This document shows, piece by piece, positions 40,934-51,905 of a stretch of 64,000 bases of DNA. A program made the position numbers and the translations under genes. Location: contig NZ_JACNME010000004.1 of NCBI RefSeq assembly GCF_014270065.1, positions 124,001 to 188,000 of the forward strand. Direction: 5' to 3'. The notes beneath the pieces were generated by a model, which did no database searches, was not told the DNA's origin, and worked only from the letters and a program-made list of their open reading frames with translations. This stretch comes from Quadrisphaera sp. RL12-1S. GTDB lineage: Bacteria > Actinomycetota > Actinomycetes > Actinomycetales > Quadrisphaeraceae. Every line of letters begins with the position of its first letter. The stretch's first letter is position 1.

Positions 40934-43900
40934 GTGCTCATCTCCACGCCGCCTCCCGCGCAAGCGGATCCGCAAGCTCCCGCCGCTGCTGGTCCGTCGC
41001 GGCGCCGCCGTGTCGCCACCGTGACGTGCGTCGGGGCGCTGGTCGCCGTGTTGCTGCCGGTGACCACGACAACGTCCACGGCTGCACCCACTCCCGCGCC
41101 GGCCACCCTGTCCTTCTTCGCCGGCACCGGCGTGCAAGGTCCCGGCGTCGTGGGGCCTGCGACGTCATCGACCCTGTGGTGGCCCAAGAGCACCGCGGTG
41201 GACACGGCCGGCAACGTCTACATCGCCGACTCCAACAACGCACGCATCGAGAAGGTCGACACCTCCGGCAACCTCACGTTCGTCGCCGGAACCGGATCGA
41301 GCGGCGCCCCCGTCTCGGGCCCTGCGACCTCGTCACCGCTGAATGGCCCTTCTGGCGTGGCTACCGACTCCTCGGGCAACCTCTACATCTCGGACTCGAA
41401 CAACCATCGCATCGAGAAGGTCGACAGCTCGGGCAACCTGACGGTCATCGCCGGGACGGGCACGCAAGGAACCGCAGCAACGGCGACCAGCAACGTGGCG
41501 GCCACCACCTCCAACCTCAACTTCCCGCGGTCGCTGGCCGTGGACAGCGCAGGCAACGTCTACTTCGCCGACTCCGGCAACCACCGCATCGCGAAGATCG
41601 ACACCGGCGGAACGCTGACGACCGTGGCCGGTAATGGCACCCGCGGCGCACCTACTGCTGGGGCGGCGACCTCGTCACCGCTGAACACACCCGCTGCCAT
41701 CGCCATCGACAGTGCAGGCAACATCTACTCAGGCGGCACGGACAAGCGCGTCTACAAGATCAGTCCCTCTGGCAACCTCACGTTCGTCGCAGGTACCGGC
41801 ACCGGTGGCGCAGCAACTGCCGGGTCGGCGCTGTCGTCGAACCTCAGTTCCATCCAGGGTGTCGCGGTCGACGGGACGGGCAACGTCTACATCGCCGACA
41901 CGAGCAACCACCGCATCGAAAAGGTCGACACGTCCGGCAACCTGAGCTTCATCGCCGGCACCGGTAGCAGCGGGTCACCCACTGCCGGGCCCGCCACGGC
42001 GTCGAGCTTCAACTCGGTGAACAGCGTCAGCGTCGGAACCGGTGGGGTGCTTTACGCCACCGACACGTTCAACAACCGTGTCCACGCGATCACGCTGCCC
42101 GCCGGATCCGTTCCTACCGTGACCTCGTCCGCGCCCACCAGCGCCACCGTCAGCACGGCTTTTTCGACCACGCTGACCGCCTCGGGAGTCCCTTCCCCCA
42201 CCTGGACGGTGGCCTCCGGGGCTTTGCCCTCGTGGCTTTCGCTGAACGCGGGCACGGGGGTCCTGTCCGGGAACGCCCCCGCCTCCACGGGCCCCGTCCC
42301 CGCCTTCACCGTGCGGGCCACGAACAGCGCCGGCTACGACGAGCAGACTGTCAACCTCACCGTCAACCCCGTCATCACTACCCCCGCGGCCCCGTCTAGT
42401 GTGAGAGCCGCTGGGGGGGACACCTCTGCAACCGTCACGTGGTCCGCTCCGAGCAGCAACGGCGGCGCGGCCATCACCGGCTACACCGTCACGGCCACGC
42501 CCGGGGGAGCGACCTGCGCAGCCTTGACTGCACCCTGCACCGTGAGTGGACTGACAAACGGCATCCCGTACACCTTCACTGTGACTGCCGCCAACAGCGC
42601 CGGGGCAGGGCCGGCCTCGACCCCTTCGGCTCCGACCACTCCGGCGGCCCTCGGCGGAGGCGGCTCCTCGAGCAGTGGCCTGCCTCCGCAGGTGCTGACG
42701 GCGAACGCACCCAAGATGCTGCCATTGAAGGCACGTACGGCCGCCTTGAACGTCATCGCCGCCGGCAAGGTCACCTACTCCTCGTCCAGCCCCTCGGTGT
42801 GCATCGTTGACGCAGCCGGTGTCATCACGGCGCTGGCTCCTGGAACGTGCTCCATCATGATCAACGCTGCAGCCACGGAGACCAGGGCAGCGGCCTCCCA
42901 GGCCCTGTCGGTGACCATCACGACTCCCGAGAGCACCACCTCGGCTCTTCCCTCCGGGCCTCGGCGCCTTGCAGGTCCGGATCGCATCGCGACCTCGGCG
43001 GGCGTGGCTCAAGAGGTCTTCAGCACCCCCACGCTTGGCAGCTCGCATGATGTGGTGCTGAGCGGTGCGGGTTTGTATGCCGATTCGCTGGCGGGCGCCC
43101 GTCTGGCCGGTCAGATCGGCGGTCCCCTGCTGCTGACCGATGGCGACCGGCTGAGCCCGGAGACCGCTGGGCAGATCCGTCGCCTTGTCAGAGCGGGTGG
43201 CACGGTGTACCTGCTCGGAGGGGATGCCGCCATCTCCGAGGGCGTTGAACAGGCGGTCAACGAGCTTGTTCAGGGGGACACGGTAGTGCGCGCCGGAGGT
43301 GCTGACCGCTACGCCACCGCCGTCGCGATCGCCGCCGCCACGACTCAGCGGGCTGGCGACGTCGGGCCCATCTACCTCGTCACCGGACGCGACTTCGCCG
43401 ACGGCGTCTCGGTGGCGGCTTTCGCCCAGTCGACGGGTGGTGTGGTCCTGCTCACCGACGGCGACCGAATGCCGAGAGCTACGGCGGACTACCTCGGGAG
43501 GCACGACCCCCAGGGCGACCGTGCCGTCGCGATCGGCGGACCTGCGAAGGCGGCTGCCGTCAAGGCCGGTCTTGACGGCGCCGCCGACCGGGCCGTCACC
43601 GGCATCGACCGCTTCGAGACGTCGGCGAAGCTGGCAGCGGCCATGCGCGCTTCATCCGGTGACATCTCCTCGGTGGGCCTCGCCGGTGGTGCCTCCTGGC
43701 CGGACGCCCTTCCTGGCGCGGCAGCTATGGCAGCCCTCGGTGGACCGCTGCTGCTGACCGCCACCGGTGTCGACGAGGTACCGGTGATGACCACCCGTGC
43801 TGTAGCCGAGACCGGCGCCACGCGTCTGGTCGCCTTTGGCGGCAAGAAGGTGATCACCGAGAAGGCCTACGAGGCGATCAGCGCCAACCTGGCCAGGTGA
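40934..43900 (+). CDS. secreted NHL beta-propeller / Ig / FN3 / CWB2 surface protein B
   Basis: This 988-residue paralogue of the protein at 37011 starts at GTG 40934, with a basic-hydrophobic signal (RRRRVATVTCVGALVAVLLP). About six NHL repeats follow (VDTAGNVYIADSNNARIEKV-type, residues 62-395). Next come an Ig-like module (395-478), a fibronectin type III module (about 480-575; SVRAAGGDTSATVTWSAPSS), a Gly/Ser linker, a Big-like module and three CWB2 repeats (about 676-988). The extra FN3 module distinguishes it from protein A. It is probably surface-displayed and involved in adhesion or wall-associated binding, which is inference. Confidence 0.9.
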   Translation: MLISTPPPAQADPQAPAAAGPSRRRRVATVTCVGALVAVLLPVTTTTSTAAPTPAPATLSFFAGTGVQGPGVVGPATSSTLWWPKSTAVDTAGNVYIADSNNARIEKVDTSGNLTFVAGTGSSGAPVSGPATSSPLNGPSGVATDSSGNLYISDSNNHRIEKVDSSGNLTVIAGTGTQGTAATATSNVAATTSNLNFPRSLAVDSAGNVYFADSGNHRIAKIDTGGTLTTVAGNGTRGAPTAGAATSSPLNTPAAIAIDSAGNIYSGGTDKRVYKISPSGNLTFVAGTGTGGAATAGSALSSNLSSIQGVAVDGTGNVYIADTSNHRIEKVDTSGNLSFIAGTGSSGSPTAGPATASSFNSVNSVSVGTGGVLYATDTFNNRVHAITLPAGSVPTVTSSAPTSATVSTAFSTTLTASGVPSPTWTVASGALPSWLSLNAGTGVLSGNAPASTGPVPAFTVRATNSAGYDEQTVNLTVNPVITTPAAPSSVRAAGGDTSATVTWSAPSSNGGAAITGYTVTATPGGATCAALTAPCTVSGLTNGIPYTFTVTAANSAGAGPASTPSAPTTPAALGGGGSSSSGLPPQVLTANAPKMLPLKARTAALNVIAAGKVTYSSSSPSVCIVDAAGVITALAPGTCSIMINAAATETRAAASQALSVTITTPESTTSALPSGPRRLAGPDRIATSAGVAQEVFSTPTLGSSHDVVLSGAGLYADSLAGARLAGQIGGPLLLTDGDRLSPETAGQIRRLVRAGGTVYLLGGDAAISEGVEQAVNELVQGDTVVRAGGADRYATAVAIAAATTQRAGDVGPIYLVTGRDFADGVSVAAFAQSTGGVVLLTDGDRMPRATADYLGRHDPQGDRAVAIGGPAKAAAVKAGLDGAADRAVTGIDRFETSAKLAAAMRASSGDISSVGLAGGASWPDALPGAAAMAALGGPLLLTATGVDEVPVMTTRAVAETGATRLVAFGGKKVITEKAYEAISANLAR

Positions 43901-43929
43901 GCCCTAGGCCGCACAGCACCACGAGCGCG

Positions 43930-43962
43930 CTGAGGGCTCCCCGCCACACCGGCAGGGAGCCG
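43930..43962 (+). terminator. truncated copy of the surface-protein terminator
   Basis: The sequence GAGGGCTCCCCGCCACACCG is the same as after protein A, but the 3' arm is cut back: only GGCTCCC/GGGAGCC (7 bp) still pairs before unrelated DNA begins at about 43963. This marks the junction with IS481-related debris. Confidence 0.6.
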
Positions 43963-44042
43963 GGACTGCCCCTGCTCCGGTTGACTCCTGATCTGTGAGG
44001 ACTGCGGTCCTCACTGGAAGGATGACCACCGTGCCCAAGGCG

Positions 44043-44531
44043 CTCGCCCTGAGCTCGTCCGACGTAGCGCCACCCGCCCCCGTCAGGGGTATTGCCGAGC
44101 TTCTTCACATCGACGTGGATCAACGATCCGGGGGTCTGGTGCTCGTAGCGCCGGATCGGCTCCCCGGTGCGGATGTCGACGTGGGAGAGCTTGTTCAGTC
44201 GACAGCGGGTCAGCACCGCATGGACGGTGGAGGCGGGTATCCCGGTGCGGGAGGAGATCGCCAGCGGTGACAGGCGCTGCTTCCAGCGCAGGTGCACCAC
44301 GCGCTTGACCGCGTGCTGGGGGGTGCGGTTCGGCGACCGGTGCGGCCGTGAGGAGCGGTCGCTCATGCCGGCTTCGCCCATGGCGGCGGAGCGGGTCGCC
44401 CAGCGCTTGGCGGTGGGCCAGGCGACGTGGAAGTGCTCCGCGGCGCGGGCGATCGGCCAGTGCTCGTCGATGACCAGGCGGGCCAGGGTGAGGCGGGCCT
44501 TGGGGGTCAGGGCGGCATTAGCGTGGGTCAC
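44043..44531 (-). pseudogene. 5' part of an IS481-family transposase
   Basis: From GTG 44531 the frame has the IS481 N-terminus (THANAALTPKARLTLARLV, ARAAEHFHVAWPTAKRWA), KRVVHLRWKQRLSPLAISSR and HQTPGSLIHVDVKKLGN with the first catalytic Asp. After YVGRAQGE (about 44043) similarity ends and an unrelated tail follows. The rest of the DDE domain is lost. Beyond the break lies a perfect GTGAGGAC/GTCCTCAC hairpin at 43995-44014. Confidence 0.85.
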
Positions 44532-44863
44532 GAGGACGTCCTGATGTTGTGGTGCGGAACCTTCAGCAGTCCCACTTCGCACCCGGGAGGTCCTCGTTGT
44601 GTCAGTCGGGGTCAGTCCTCACGGCTGCACGGGCTCGACCAACGTGTCTGGGCAGTACATCTAGAGCTCCTCGGCGCCCGCGAGGTGCTCCTCACGTATG
44701 GCGGTTCGCCACAGCTGTTCCGAGACCAGTTCGGCCTGCAGCCGGATGGCGGCGGCCCGTCGAGCTTGCGCCGCGTCTCCGTCCCCGAGGGTTCGTCCAG
44801 TGACCTCCAGGGTACGTCGACGACGAGCTTGATCTTGTCCTGCTTCGGAACGTCGGCCCATGC
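44532..44863. other. intergenic island DNA with no recognised gene
   Basis: The first 60 bases are the probable left end of the IS481 element. The remainder has open frames on both strands, but none resembles a known protein or has a convincing start. It separates the IS481 remnant from the ligase fragment. Confidence 0.5.
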
Positions 44864-45097
44864 CTAGCGATTGGGGTGGACGCCGACGGAGGGCTGACCG
44901 CGGACGAGGTTGAGCGCATCGAGGAGCTGGCCGGTTGCGACCGACGACGGATCGCCGCTCACCAGGTCGCGGAACCCGTCCCACTTCGGCTCGTAGAGGA
45001 GCCCGCCCGCCACCGAGCTCGGCTCGGGGACGGTGGTGACGTCCTTCACGCCCTTGGCCAGCATCGGCGCGACGGGCGGCATGACGGGCAGCTGCAC
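44864..45097 (-). pseudogene. 5' fragment of an ATP-dependent DNA ligase gene
   Basis: GTG 45097 opens MPPVAPMLAKGVKDVTT, then LLYEPKWDGFR, the start and adenylation motif of a LigD-type ligase. After KWDGFR the similarity stops, and an unrelated tail (DLVSGDPSSVATGQLL...) ends at 44864. The fragment has the same orientation as the intact ligase at 30975 but is clearly divergent from it. It marks the right end of the accessory island. Confidence 0.75.
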
Positions 45098-45334
45098 GTC
45101 CCCCAGCCTGCCCGCCCTTCGCGCACTTTCCCCGGCGAGCGCGCTCCCCGGGCCACGAGATGCGCACGTTCGGCGGACAGGGCGGGGCCGTGGGAGCCGG
45201 CGGGGTGTCCGGGACGGGCGCGGTCACGCACCGTGGCGGTCCGGGGCGCCCGGCCCACCTGTCGACCGGCCGTCCGGGTCCGCCTCGGCGCCGGGGCCTA
45301 CCGCGCGTGCCCGCCACCCTCCACGATCCGCTCC

Positions 45335-46069
45335 GTGACGAGCACCGACACCCCTGACCACTCGCCGGGCACCGCCCCGGGACGGCCCGCCCGCGAGGGG
45401 GAGTGCGTCCTGTGCGGATGGGCCCCCGCCGCCCCCGTCAGGCTCCGGCGGGTGACGGGGATGGTGCTGCTGTGGCGCACCAGCGTCACCGACGTCCCCG
45501 GGCTGTGCCGGCTGTGCGCGGACCGTGCGTTCCACGACGCGCAGAGCCACAACCTCGCCGCGGGCTGGTGGGGCGTCGTCGCCCCGGTCGTCAACGCGGT
45601 CGCCCTCGTCTCCAACGCCGTCCGGCTCCACCGCCACCGCGCTGCCGTCCCGACCGGGCTGACCCGCGACCCGGACGTCGTGACGCCCCTGCCGGGTCCG
45701 GCCTCGTACGCCACGACGTGGCGGCGTCCCGGGCCCTGGCTCGGGACGGTGGCGGCCGCGGCGGTCCTGGGCGTGCTGGGGTACAACGCGTTCATCGCAC
45801 CGGCCGACCGCGACGCGTCGGGCACCGTGGTGAGCGCGGGCACCGGTGACGCGACGTCGCTGCACGTGGGGGACTGCGTCTCCACCGTCTCCCAGGACGA
45901 GGACGGCTTCACCGACGTGCCGCTGGTGCCCTGCAGCCAGGCCCACGTCAGCGAGGTCTTCGCCACCGGCACCATGACCACGTCGCACTACCCCAGCGAC
46001 GACGAGATGGAGGCGTGGGTGCGGGCCACCTGCCTGCCGGCCTTGCAGGCGTACGTCGGCACGGCCTAG
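45335..46069 (+). CDS. septum-formation-like membrane protein, ends at an in-frame TAG
   Basis: This 244-residue frame starts at GTG 45335. Two CxxC pairs (CVLCGW, CRLCAD) in the first 70 residues suggest zinc binding, with one membrane segment at about 130-150 (TVAAAAVLGVLGYNAF). The extracytoplasmic part begins HVGDCVSTVSQDEDGFTDVP and contains CSQAHVSEVFA, like septum-formation (DUF4190-associated) domains. The TAG at 46067 is followed by 44 more sense codons in the same frame, which continue the domain. The expressed product is therefore probably shortened. Confidence 0.65.
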   Translation: MTSTDTPDHSPGTAPGRPAREGECVLCGWAPAAPVRLRRVTGMVLLWRTSVTDVPGLCRLCADRAFHDAQSHNLAAGWWGVVAPVVNAVALVSNAVRLHRHRAAVPTGLTRDPDVVTPLPGPASYATTWRRPGPWLGTVAAAAVLGVLGYNAFIAPADRDASGTVVSAGTGDATSLHVGDCVSTVSQDEDGFTDVPLVPCSQAHVSEVFATGTMTTSHYPSDDEMEAWVRATCLPALQAYVGTA

Positions 46070-46204
46070 GACGACTCGTCGTGGGACGTCACCACCATCG
46101 CTCCCGTCGAGGGTGACTGGACGGCGTCGAACCCCGTCGAGTGCCTCGTCGAGACCGCCGACGGGTCGACGTGGACGGGCTCTGCCCGGGGCTCGCACGT
46201 CTGA
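46070..46204 (+). other. in-frame continuation of the septum-formation-like gene beyond the TAG
   Basis: The frame continues DDSSWDVTTIAPVEGDWTAS and VECLVETADGSTWTGSARGS to a TGA at 46202. These residues, with the third conserved Cys, are what a complete septum-formation domain normally ends with. So one nonsense substitution appears to separate them from the rest of the gene. Confidence 0.65.
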
Positions 46205-46219
46205 CCCGGCAGCGGCGGG

Positions 46220-46259
46220 CCCTGCGCAGCCGAGCGACCGGACGCTCGGCTGCGCAGGG
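46220..46259. terminator. bidirectional terminator hairpin
   Basis: Perfect 17-base arms (CCCTGCGCAGCCGAGCG / CGCTCGGCTGCGCAGGG) surround a six-base loop between two convergent genes, the septum-formation-like gene and glgX. It lies five bases from the glgX stop. Confidence 0.85.
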
Positions 46260-46264
46260 GGTGG

Positions 46265-48511
<2,247 letters not shown>

Positions 48512-48631
48512 GGCCCTGATCGTGGTGGCGGGCACCGCGCCGCGCGACCCGAGGGTGACACCCGCGCCCCCGAGGGCGGGAGGCGCGGGCGGCCCGCGCA
48601 CGTCCGGCGCAGCGCTGGCAGGATCGGCGGC

Positions 48632-49057
48632 ATGAGTCGACGCGGGCGAGCCACGCCGCTCGGCACCGGTCCCGCCGCTCGCGCGGCGCTCGCGGTGCTG
48701 CTGGGCACGGCGGGCGTCGCGCACGTCGTGGCCCCGGGCCCGTTCGAGCGGATCGTGCCCCGGGCGCTGGGCCGTCCCGGTCCGTGGGTCGCGGGCTCCG
48801 GGGTCGCTGAGCTCGCCTGCGCGGCCGGGCTGCTGCCCCGCGCTACCCGGCGCTGGGCGGGGCTGGCCAGCGCGGCGCTGTTCGTGGCCGTGTACCCCGC
48901 CAACGTGACGATGGCGGTGCAGGCGCTCCGCAGCGACCGCGCGCCGGGCTGGTACCGGGCGGTGGCCCTCGCGCGGCTGCCCCTGCAGGTGCCGCTGGTC
49001 GTGTGGGGCCTGCGCGTGGCCGCCGCGGCGGCACCGGCCGGCAGGAGGGCCGCGTGA
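48632..49057 (+). CDS. DoxX-like small membrane protein
   Basis: This 141-residue protein has four predicted membrane segments. The opening AALAVLLGTAGVAHVVAPGPFERIVPRALG and the later VAVYPANVTMAVQAL fit the DoxX/DUF4267-like family. Such proteins are often redox or lipid-associated, but no role can be assigned. Its TGA overlaps the GTG of the hydrolase downstream, suggesting coupled translation. ATG 48632 is used. Confidence 0.75.
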   Translation: MSRRGRATPLGTGPAARAALAVLLGTAGVAHVVAPGPFERIVPRALGRPGPWVAGSGVAELACAAGLLPRATRRWAGLASAALFVAVYPANVTMAVQALRSDRAPGWYRAVALARLPLQVPLVVWGLRVAAAAAPAGRRAA

Positions 49058-50316
49058 GCACCCCGGGGACCCCCACCGGCGGCGACGTGACCGCCGCGGC
49101 GCTGCGCGCCGCCTCGCTGACCCGGGCCGTGGTCCGCAGCGCCGTGGTGGGCGGGGCGGTCGGCCTGGCGGCCTCGGCCGCCGCGTCCGCGCTGGCCACG
49201 CACTTCGCCCGCCGCGTCGTGACGCCCGAGAAGGTCCGCGCGGACGACGTCCGGGTGCTGGCCGTCGAGCCGGACCGCGTGGTGCTCACCGCCAGCGACC
49301 TGACGCGGGCACCGGGGCGCTACGGCCTGTGGACCGACGGCGGCGCCACGCACTCCCAGCTGGGAGAGGTCCTCGAGGACGGAGACCGTGCTGGCGAGCG
49401 GGTCCCCGGCCGGGGGGCGGCCCGCCGCGGGACCGTGGTGCGCGCGCTGCTCGGCACCGACGCCGGCGAGCTGCGGCCCGGTCCGGGCCGCTGGAGCGGC
49501 TGGTTCCACACCGGGGACCCGGGCCGCGCGCTCGGGCTCCCCTTCGACGACGTCGTGGTCGACTCGCCGGTCGGCGAGCTGCCCGCGTGGCTGGTGCACC
49601 CGGCCGACGGCGAGCTGCAGGGCAGGGTCTGGGCGGTGCTCGTCCACGGCCGCGGCGGCACGCGCGAGGAGTGCCTGCGCGCGCTGCCGGTGCTGCACCG
49701 CCTGGGCGTGCCGGCGCTCGTGCCCAGCTACCGCAACGACCCGGGCGCCCCGGCGAGCCTGTCGGGCCGCTACGGGCTCGGCGACACCGAGTGGGAGGAC
49801 GTCGAGGCCGCCGTCCTGCACGCCCTCGACGCCGGCGCGCGCGACGTCGTCCTCGTGGGCTGGTCGATGGGCGGGGCGATCGTCCTCTCGGCGCTGTCGC
49901 GCTCGTGGACGGCGGACCGGGTGCGCGCCCTGGTGCTGGACGGCCCGGTCCTCGACTGGCGCTCGGTGCTGGCGCACCAGGCGCGCGTGCACCGCGTGCC
50001 CCCGCCCCTGGGCCGCGCTGGCGCCGCGCTCATGGGCTCGCCGCTGGCCCGCGCGACGCTCGGCGTGGAGGGCCCGCTCGACCTGGACCGGCTCGACTGG
50101 GTCGCGCGGGCCGAGGAGCTGCGGGTACCGCTCCTGCTGCTGCACGGGGAGGCCGACGCGGTGGTCCCGGTCGGGCCGAGCCGCCTGCTGGCCAGCGCCC
50201 GGCCCGACCTCGTCACGCTGCTGGAGTTCCCCGGGGCCGGCCACTGCCGGGAGTGGAACTCCGACCCCGACCGCTGGGAGCGCGAGGTCGCGAGGTTCCT
50301 CCTCGAGCACCTCTGA
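49054..50316 (+). CDS. alpha/beta hydrolase
   Basis: This 420-residue protein has an N-terminal hydrophobic segment (about 20-45) and a C-terminal hydrolase fold. The oxyanion motif is AVLVHGRGG, the nucleophile elbow GWSMGG, the acid in HGEADAVVP and the His in GAGHCREW. It is probably membrane-anchored with an exposed hydrolase or esterase domain. The first 170 residues have no clear family match. GTG 49054 follows AGGAGGG within the end of the DoxX-like gene. Confidence 0.8.
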   Translation: MSTPGTPTGGDVTAAALRAASLTRAVVRSAVVGGAVGLAASAAASALATHFARRVVTPEKVRADDVRVLAVEPDRVVLTASDLTRAPGRYGLWTDGGATHSQLGEVLEDGDRAGERVPGRGAARRGTVVRALLGTDAGELRPGPGRWSGWFHTGDPGRALGLPFDDVVVDSPVGELPAWLVHPADGELQGRVWAVLVHGRGGTREECLRALPVLHRLGVPALVPSYRNDPGAPASLSGRYGLGDTEWEDVEAAVLHALDAGARDVVLVGWSMGGAIVLSALSRSWTADRVRALVLDGPVLDWRSVLAHQARVHRVPPPLGRAGAALMGSPLARATLGVEGPLDLDRLDWVARAEELRVPLLLLHGEADAVVPVGPSRLLASARPDLVTLLEFPGAGHCREWNSDPDRWEREVARFLLEHL

Positions 50317-50340
50317 CGGCTCTCACGTGCAGGGCGCGGC

Positions 50341-50610
50341 TCAGCGCCGGCGGTTCTGCACCAGCTGCACCACGCCGTAGACGGCCACGGCCACGCCGAC
50401 CACCGCCAGCACCACCTTCAGCCACAGCGAGGACTCCAGGCTCCACACCGACTGCGCGAAGTAGCCCCCCAGCAGCACGAAGCCCACCCCCGCGAGGTTG
50501 CGCTTCGGGTCGGGCCGGCGCTGCGGCGCCAGCTCGGACGGCTGGTCGGACGGCTGCTCGGAGGGCTGCTCGGAGGGCTGCTCGGACGGCGGCGGAGGGG
50601 TCGTCGACAC
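50341..50610 (-). CDS. small membrane protein with SEQP repeats
   Basis: This 89-residue protein starts at GTG 50610. Residues about 8-26 are short SEQP/SDQP repeats caused by a 12-bp tandem repeat in the DNA. Two hydrophobic segments follow (NLAGVGFVLLGGYFA and VVLAVVGVAVAVYGVVQLV). It is convergent with the hydrolase at 49054 and divergent from the PAP2 gene. No family is recognised; it may be a membrane accessory. Confidence 0.6.
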   Translation of the reverse strand: MSTTPPPPSEQPSEQPSEQPSDQPSELAPQRRPDPKRNLAGVGFVLLGGYFAQSVWSLESSLWLKVVLAVVGVAVAVYGVVQLVQNRRR

Positions 50611-50709
50611 CCCGGCAGTCAAACAGGCCGCGCCGACGGTTCGCTGCACGTCCAGCAGGTGACGCGCAGGTGACCGGTCCGTGGACGCGCGGAGACCGCA
50701 GGCTGGGCC

Positions 50710-51876
50710 ATGATGGCCCGCATGGCTCTCGGTACCACGCCCGGCGAGTCCGCGCCGGCCGTCGCCACCGTCGAGGTCCCGAACCGCCGCCACCGCCACC
50801 GGGTCCTCCTGCTGGCCGTCGGCACCGCCGCCCTGACCGGCGGTCTGGCGGTCGTCGGGTCGGTCGCCCTCGGCATCCCCCTGCGCGACCCGGACGGCTT
50901 CCTCGGCCCCGGCTGGGTGCGCATGCCCGCCATCGTGGCCGCCTGCCTGCTGGTCGACGTGCTGCCGCGCGCCGCCTGGCGCCTGCGCGCCCACACCGAC
51001 CTGCGCTCCGCGCGCGGCCTGGCCCGGTCCGTGCGCGACGTCGCCGCGGCGCGGTGGCCGTGGCGGCGCCTGGTGCCGGTGCTCGTCGCGGTGGCGAGCT
51101 TCTACACCACCTACGTGGGCTACCGGAACCTCAAGAACTACCTGCCGTTCATCCACGAGGGCTCCCAGGACCTCGCCCTCGTGGCCAGCGACCGGCTGCT
51201 GGCGTTCGGCAACAACCCCGCCGAGGTGCTCCACGCCGTGCTCGGCACGGGCTTCTCCGCGCACGTGCTGTCGTTCGTGTACATGGGCTACCTGATCTTC
51301 GTGCCGGTCTCGGTGGCCGTGGCGCTGATCTTCTGGAAGCACCTCTCGCACGGGCTCTGGTACGTCACCGCGCTGTGCCTGAACTGGGCCCTGGGCGCCG
51401 CCAGCTACTACCTCATCCCGGCGTCGGGCCCGTTCTACGCGCTCCCGTGGGACTTCACCGACCTCACCCGCACCGACGTCACCGGCCTGCAGGCCGCGCT
51501 GGTGCGCAACCGCTCGATCGTCCGGGCGGACCCGGACGTGTCGGGCACCGTCTCCGGCATCGCCGCGTTCGCGTCGCTGCACGTCTCGGTGGTCTTCACC
51601 GCCGCCCTCATCGTGCAGCTCATCCGCATGCCCGCCCTGGCGCGCCGCCTCATGTGGACCTACTTCGTGCTGACGGTGCTCGCCACCATCTACTTCGGCT
51701 GGCACTACATCGTCGACGACCTCGCCGGCGTCGCCATCGGCGGCATCGCCGTGTGGGCCGGCGCGTGGGCCACCGGCAACCTCAAGGACCCCAGCAGGCG
51801 CCCTGAGGACGAGGACGACGTCGCGGGCAGCGCGGACCTCGTCGAGGCGCGTCGGCGCAGCGCGGCGGTCTCCTGA
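50710..51876 (+). CDS. PAP2-superfamily membrane phosphatase / AUR1-like phosphotransferase
   Basis: This 388-residue protein has about six membrane helices. Its catalytic residues are in AAFASLHVSVVF (His) and YFGWHYIVDDLAG (His, Asp) of the PAP2 superfamily. The long spacing and SYYLIPASGPFYALPW region resemble the AUR1/inositol phosphorylceramide-synthase branch. It may remodel polar lipids; the exact reaction is unknown. ATG 50710 is followed by a second ATG at 50722. Confidence 0.8.
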   Translation: MMARMALGTTPGESAPAVATVEVPNRRHRHRVLLLAVGTAALTGGLAVVGSVALGIPLRDPDGFLGPGWVRMPAIVAACLLVDVLPRAAWRLRAHTDLRSARGLARSVRDVAAARWPWRRLVPVLVAVASFYTTYVGYRNLKNYLPFIHEGSQDLALVASDRLLAFGNNPAEVLHAVLGTGFSAHVLSFVYMGYLIFVPVSVAVALIFWKHLSHGLWYVTALCLNWALGAASYYLIPASGPFYALPWDFTDLTRTDVTGLQAALVRNRSIVRADPDVSGTVSGIAAFASLHVSVVFTAALIVQLIRMPALARRLMWTYFVLTVLATIYFGWHYIVDDLAGVAIGGIAVWAGAWATGNLKDPSRRPEDEDDVAGSADLVEARRRSAAVS

Positions 51877-51905
51877 CCGCACCCGCGCCCCGTGAGGCGG
51901 GCCGG

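Noticed and set aside
37011-43900. LPXTG-type sortase anchoring of the surface proteins
   Set aside because: No LPXTG-like motif or C-terminal membrane segment is present; both proteins end in CWB2 repeats.
44661-45317. A 218-codon minus-strand frame over the island edge
   Set aside because: It shows no recognisable domain and crosses the ligase fragment frame. Composition fits chance.
50520-50590. 12-bp tandem repeat as a regulatory array
   Set aside because: It codes for the SEQP repeats of the small membrane protein at 50341-50610 and is sufficiently explained by that.
49329-51806. An 825-codon plus-strand frame
   Set aside because: Composition is Arg/Ala/Pro-rich without motifs. It overlaps the hydrolase and PAP2 genes, whose own frames have clear catalytic residues.
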